NCBI GenBank assembly: GCA_022616595.1
Contig: JAKEEL010000086.1
Span: forward strand, 1-7,988
From: Methylococcaceae bacterium
Lineage (GTDB): Bacteria; Pseudomonadota; Gammaproteobacteria; Methylococcales; UBA1147
Direction: 5' to 3'
Length of the DNA: 7,988 bases
Below, one piece after another: positions 5,549 to 7,988 of this stretch (position 1 is the stretch's first letter; each line of letters starts with the position of its first letter). The position numbers and the translations under genes are program-made. Below the pieces are notes generated by a model. That model did no database searches. It was not told where the DNA came from and worked only from the letters and a program-made list of their open reading frames with translations.

Positions 5549-5950
5549 AAGACACCTCAACGGAAGTCGGAATTGCCAAGGAATTGAAGATCTGAACCGG
5601 CCGCAGGCCAAAGGTGCGACGCATTCGGCATCGACAAGGCTACATTAAAACAAAATTTGCCGGGTTTCAACCAATCGGGAGTAACCGGGTGCGAACAGAA
5701 AAAGGGGTTACGATGCAGTGGCGTAGATCCCGAATGTACCGAGTAACGTTCCTGCGATCACCTGGCCATAGACTTTATCATCAATGTTTCGGTATTTTTG
5801 CCGGTCAACCTTGCAAAAATGGTTTAATTAATTGATTGTAAGTAACAATTCAAACAGGCTTGTAAAGTCGCTACAAAAACAGAGAATTTTGATTTGTGAT
5901 GGGGAAGCATTCTAAAATCTCCGGTTTGAGTAACGACTGAAATCACCACC
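5549..5950. other. Gene-free region between msrA and the cytochrome gene
   Basis: A divergent intergenic region of about 400 bases. Short open frames here lack ribosome sites and family features. The right half is AT-rich and holds two small inverted repeats: ATTGT-AAGTA-ACAAT (5835-5849) and TTGTA (5860-5864) with TACAA (5872-5876). Both lie upstream of the predicted cytochrome promoter and could be operator sites. The msrA promoter should lie at its left end, but I cannot place it. Confidence 0.5.
5889..5918 (+). promoter_or_regulatory. Candidate sigma-70 promoter of the cytochrome gene
   Basis: TTGATT (5889-5894) and TAAAAT (5913-5918) are separated by 18 bases. Predicted transcription starts near 5925, about 25 bases before the ATG at 5951. 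The leader lacks a clear Shine-Dalgarno. Confidence 0.5.
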
Positions 5951-6754
5951 ATGCGATACAGTGCTCTATTTTGTGGTTTTTCACTATCTTGTTTTCTTAC
6001 GGGTACCGGTTTCGCCGAAGGACAATGGCCGGAGTTGGATTTGGCAAACGCCGATTCTACAAAATCATTACCCTCGAAAACCGTAAAAATCGATCGTGAC
6101 CCGGTTTACAAAGCTTCGAAGGAATACCAAGCTTATCCGCTGATTGACATCCTCAAGAAGATCCGAATTCCGGAATCGTTGAACACCGATGATCTGCTCA
6201 TCGTGTTTACGGCCGTCGACGGCTACAAGGTTTCAATGGCCTATCAGGATGCCTATCTCGAAGCAGGGTATGTCGCGTTCAAGGACAATGCGGCGGCCGG
6301 GCACAAATCCTGGCTGGATTTTAAATTCGGCAAACAGACCATGACGCCGGCGCCCTTTTATCTGGTGTGGCCGAAGAACGGCCTGGATGAATGGCGCTAT
6401 CCGTGGCCTTTTCAACTGGCTTCCATTACTTTGCAGCCAGCGAAAATTTACTTTGGAGATGCCGCTCCCTCGGGCGGAGACAAATCGGTAAATAACGGAT
6501 TTAAGCTGTTCAGTCGTTATTGTATCCGGTGTCATTCGGTTAATCTTTCAGGCGGTGATGTCGGTCCTGAACTCAATGTTCCGAAAAATATTAGCGAATA
6601 TTTCAAGGAAGAAGCGCTGCCCGGATTTATTTTGAATGCAACGGCGTACCGCGCCGGCACCAAAATGCCTGCATTTGACAATCTGATAAGCGATGACGAG
6701 GCACGCGCGATCGTGAGTTATCTGATGCATATGAAACTCGAAAAGAAAAACTAA
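5951..6754 (+). CDS. Exported two-domain monohaem c-type cytochrome
   Basis: A 267-residue exported electron-transfer protein. Residues 1-22 form a Sec signal peptide, with probable cleavage after GFA. Residues of about 30-170 form a domain with YPLIDILKKIRIP, LLIVFTAVDGYKVSM and FYLVWPK. This pattern recalls the sulfite-oxidase-like (molybdopterin-binding) fold seen in some substrate-less periplasmic proteins, but I see no cofactor-binding cysteine and the assignment is tentative. The C-terminal domain is a class I cytochrome c: haem attachment CIRCH (Cys191, Cys194, His195), then GGDVGPELNVPKN, and the axial Met239 in GTKMPAF, ending with the helix DDEARAIVSYLMHM. The ATG at 5951 gives the signal peptide directly. 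Base composition is more AT-rich than the genes to the left. It appears to be transcribed alone. Its electron partners cannot be inferred from the window. Confidence 0.85.
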   Translation: MRYSALFCGFSLSCFLTGTGFAEGQWPELDLANADSTKSLPSKTVKIDRDPVYKASKEYQAYPLIDILKKIRIPESLNTDDLLIVFTAVDGYKVSMAYQDAYLEAGYVAFKDNAAAGHKSWLDFKFGKQTMTPAPFYLVWPKNGLDEWRYPWPFQLASITLQPAKIYFGDAAPSGGDKSVNNGFKLFSRYCIRCHSVNLSGGDVGPELNVPKNISEYFKEEALPGFILNATAYRAGTKMPAFDNLISDDEARAIVSYLMHMKLEKKN

Positions 6755-6784
6755 CCCGGAGTAATTATTCAGACTCCTAGTAGT

Positions 6785-6811
6785 CATAAAAGAATAATCT
6801 GTACTTTTATG
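6785..6811. repeat. AT-rich inverted repeat after the cytochrome gene
   Basis: CATAAAAG (6785-6792) and CTTTTATG (6804-6811) are perfect 8-bp arms around 11 bases. There is no T-run on the plus side. The right arm overlaps the stop of the transposase remnant, so this may be part of the insertion-sequence end rather than the cytochrome terminator. A smaller stem, GGAGT/ACTCC (6758-6777), lies just before it. Confidence 0.4.
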
Positions 6812-7000
6812 TAGTGTTTGGCGTAATGGTGTAATTCCATTCGCCATGAAAATCATCACGAGCCAAGCGAAAGGATGCGAACGCATCGTTGGAGGCCTTG
6901 ATGCCTTTCGGGTACGGATTGGTATCCAGGTGTGCTCTTACCTGGTGTTTAATGGCATAAATTAACGATTGTATTGGAAAGAAAACAATCGCATACTGGA
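6807..7000 (-). pseudogene. ISAzo13-family transposase, C-terminal remnant
   Basis: Reading leftward, the last 48 residues before the stop (about 6810-6953) include VRAHLDTNPYPKGIKAS and DDFHGEWNYTI. These match the conserved C-terminus of ISAzo13-type (Rhodopirellula-type DDE) transposases, where a tail ending FHGEWNYTI is typical. Upstream, a different frame reads RLFSFQYN (about 6968-6997), recalling the HRLFSF motif that normally precedes it by some 25-30 residues. The two pieces are in different frames and too close together, so a deletion and frameshift are likely. The DDE catalytic core is absent. The open frame that continues to 7058 is not family-like. Confidence 0.65.
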
Positions 7001-7001
7001 T

Positions 7002-7038
7002 CGGTCTCCCGGTTATCTTGACAATCACCAGGAGACCG
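7002..7038. repeat. Inverted repeat inside the mobile-element remnant
   Basis: CGGTCTCC (7002-7009) and GGAGACCG (7031-7038) are perfect 8-bp arms around 21 bases, with GGT/ACC pairing further inside. Role unknown. It lies just beyond the recognisable transposase segment and may mark a rearrangement point or an RNA stem. Confidence 0.45.
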
Positions 7039-7132
7039 CCCCCTTCGATAATTTTCAAGTTATTGGAAGGTGGCTCCTATTCGTCCATCAAATAACGTGA
7101 TCAAAGTTAAGGGGACTCCCATCAATTATGTT

Positions 7133-7189
7133 GGTCATGCTCACCACCCACTCCAAGCGCCCGGGTTCTGGCGCCGAGGGTGAATGACC
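7133..7189. repeat. Compound stem-loop (57 bases), GC-rich
   Basis: Outer arms GGTCAT-gc-TCACC (7133-7145) and GGTGA-ATGACC (7179-7189) give 11 pairs with a 2-base bulge. An inner stem GCGCC (7157-7161) / GGCGC (7170-7174) has an 8-base loop. No reading frame explains it. It could be a subterminal structure of an insertion sequence, a repetitive extragenic element or a structured RNA. Confidence 0.45.
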
Positions 7190-7217
7190 CGCCCTGTCAA
7201 TAGACAAAAATAATCGA

Positions 7218-7259
7218 TCTCCTGTTTTTTGGAAAATTTATTTTTCAAAAAACAGGAGA
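7218..7259. repeat. Long near-perfect hairpin (19 bp)
   Basis: TCTCCTGTTTTTTG (7218-7231) is exactly complementary to CAAAAAACAGGAGA (7246-7259). Inside, GAAAA pairs with TTTTT (one G-U), leaving loop TTTA (7237-7240), for 19 pairs in all. No T-run follows on either strand, though the stem carries six Ts or As. It could be an insertion-sequence end structure, a miniature element or a bidirectional terminator. Confidence 0.6.
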
Positions 7260-7661
7260 AACATTGGATTCACATCCAGCCGGTCAGTCAAGGGTTCTGC
7301 CTTCTAATTCAAGGACAGGTTCTGCCCCAAACGCATATCGAGAGTCATTGGCAAACCGAACAGCAGATTCGGTTCGGTCGGTCGCTCTGGAATCAATTGA
7401 AGTTCTCCTGCTACCGGCTCATTCATGAAAGATAAGGACTTGATCGAAGATCGATCATCCAGTTGGCTACGAGCTCGGGTCAGGCGCAGATCCTGGAAAT
7501 CGGATTAAAGGTGGAAGCGCATGCCGGTTCCAATCACAGCGCAAGGCTATCCCGCAGCGCAGAGGGACCGGTTCGAGCAGTCAAAGCTACAAAAGTTGCA
7601 GTCCCCGGGTGCTTGTGCGGATCGATGCCAGTTGGGCGGGTGGTTGCCGGCATGCCTTCCA
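7260..7661. other. Non-coding stretch before the IS110 remnant
   Basis: About 400 bases without a supportable gene. Short open frames on both strands lack ribosome sites. It holds one perfect 7-bp inverted repeat, TGATCGA-AGA-TCGATCA (7441-7457). The part next to the transposase stop may be the 3' end of the IS110-type element. In that family, noncoding ends can encode the guide (bridge or seek) RNA, but I see no features that prove it here. Confidence 0.4.
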
Positions 7662-7988
7662 TTAACTGTTCAAAAACTTTTTTTGATCAAACACCTTCTT
7701 TCGTTGCAACATGAAATACACGGCGCGCCCAAGTTTGTGGGCGAGAATCGTCAAAGCCTGGGTACCGTTCGGAACAAAATCAAACTGGGCAAGTCACAAG
7801 TCTGCGCCTGTTTCTGGATAGTCCACTCGATCTTGCCGAGTTCTTGATCGTAAAAATCGATGAGATTGAGATCCAAGTCGATACTCTTGCTGACGCTGGG
7901 ATCGGCGAAGCGTTCGGCGATTCCTTGGCGATTGAAGGCATGGCGCAGATTCTTTTGGATCTCCGGAAGATTGTACTGACTGTTGGTA
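7662..7988 (-). pseudogene. IS110-family transposase, internally deleted, cut by window edge
   Basis: Read leftward from the right edge, YNLPEIQKNLRHAFNRQG, RFADPSVSKSIDLDL and LILFRTVP match the middle of IS110-family transposases (end of the DEDD/RuvC-like domain and start of the Transposase_20 domain). At about 7756-7764 the sequence jumps, in a shifted frame, to LTILAHKLGRAVYFMLQRK and DQKKFLNS, the family's usual C-terminus. The intervening part, roughly 90-100 codons in intact relatives and including the region of the conserved serine, is missing, and the original frame meets TGA at the junction. The gene cannot make an active enzyme. The N-terminus lies outside the window. Confidence 0.85.

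Noticed and set aside
5614..5628. Third RegA box near the msrA start (GTGCGACGCATTCGGC)
   Set aside because: Only the left half-site matches; the other arm fails at several defined positions.
5614..5835. 73-codon open frame on the plus strand
   Set aside because: No ribosome site, low-complexity basic composition, no family features, and it lies in an intergenic region.
6548..6886. 112-codon minus-strand frame
   Set aside because: Mostly antisense of the cytochrome c domain.
7106..7190. Integron attC site
   Set aside because: GTTAAGG resembles a core site, but no matching RYYYAAC partner at the right place and no cassette structure are present.
7304..7426. 40-codon minus-strand frame starting MNEPVAGELQ
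   Set aside because: It looks somewhat protein-like but has no Shine-Dalgarno and no recognisable family, and it lies within mobile-element debris.
7229..7435. 68-codon plus-strand frame
   Set aside because: It starts with TTG inside the long hairpin stem and has no ribosome site or homology signs.

Overview
The window suggests a proteobacterium of moderate GC content, most likely a gammaproteobacterium. The evidence is an Escherichia-like MsrA and MazG, a RegB/RegA (PrrB/PrrA) redox two-component pair, and a single-haem c-type cytochrome. The lineage cannot be fixed from sequence alone; a methylotroph or methanotroph is a guess.

Layout. (1) Positions 1-2369, plus strand: the tail of an unidentified reading frame, then a tight cluster of gcvH (glycine cleavage H protein), a PfkB/adenosine-kinase-like sugar or nucleoside kinase, and mazG, whose TTG start overlaps the kinase end. 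(2) Positions 2436-4314, minus strand: a regB-like sensor kinase whose 3' end overlaps a regA-like response regulator. They converge on mazG. (3) Positions 4315-4880: a gene-free stretch holding two collinear copies (offset 318 bases, no indels) of a module of about 157 bases. Each copy has an inverted-repeat operator, an extended -10 promoter, a transcribed region of about 100 nt with a covarying 7-bp hairpin, an exposed CCUCCUC (anti-Shine-Dalgarno) motif and a Rho-independent terminator. I read these as two sibling trans-acting small RNAs. The operator in both copies matches, from memory, the RegR/RegA box consensus at all but one defined position, so the neighbouring RegBA system is the obvious candidate controller. 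(4) Positions 4913-5548, minus strand: msrA, methionine sulfoxide reductase A. (5) Positions 5951-6754, plus strand: an exported two-domain protein ending in a class I cytochrome c domain, with a fair sigma-70-like promoter. (6) Positions 6755-7988: a decayed mobile-element zone with an ISAzo13-type transposase C-terminal remnant, three strong inverted repeats or hairpins, and an IS110-family transposase pseudogene with an internal deletion that runs off the right edge.

The genes may work together around redox state: RegB/RegA sense redox, may switch on the twin anti-SD small RNAs, and sit beside a methionine repair enzyme and a cytochrome. The most interesting element is the RegA-box / twin small RNA module at 4404-4878.
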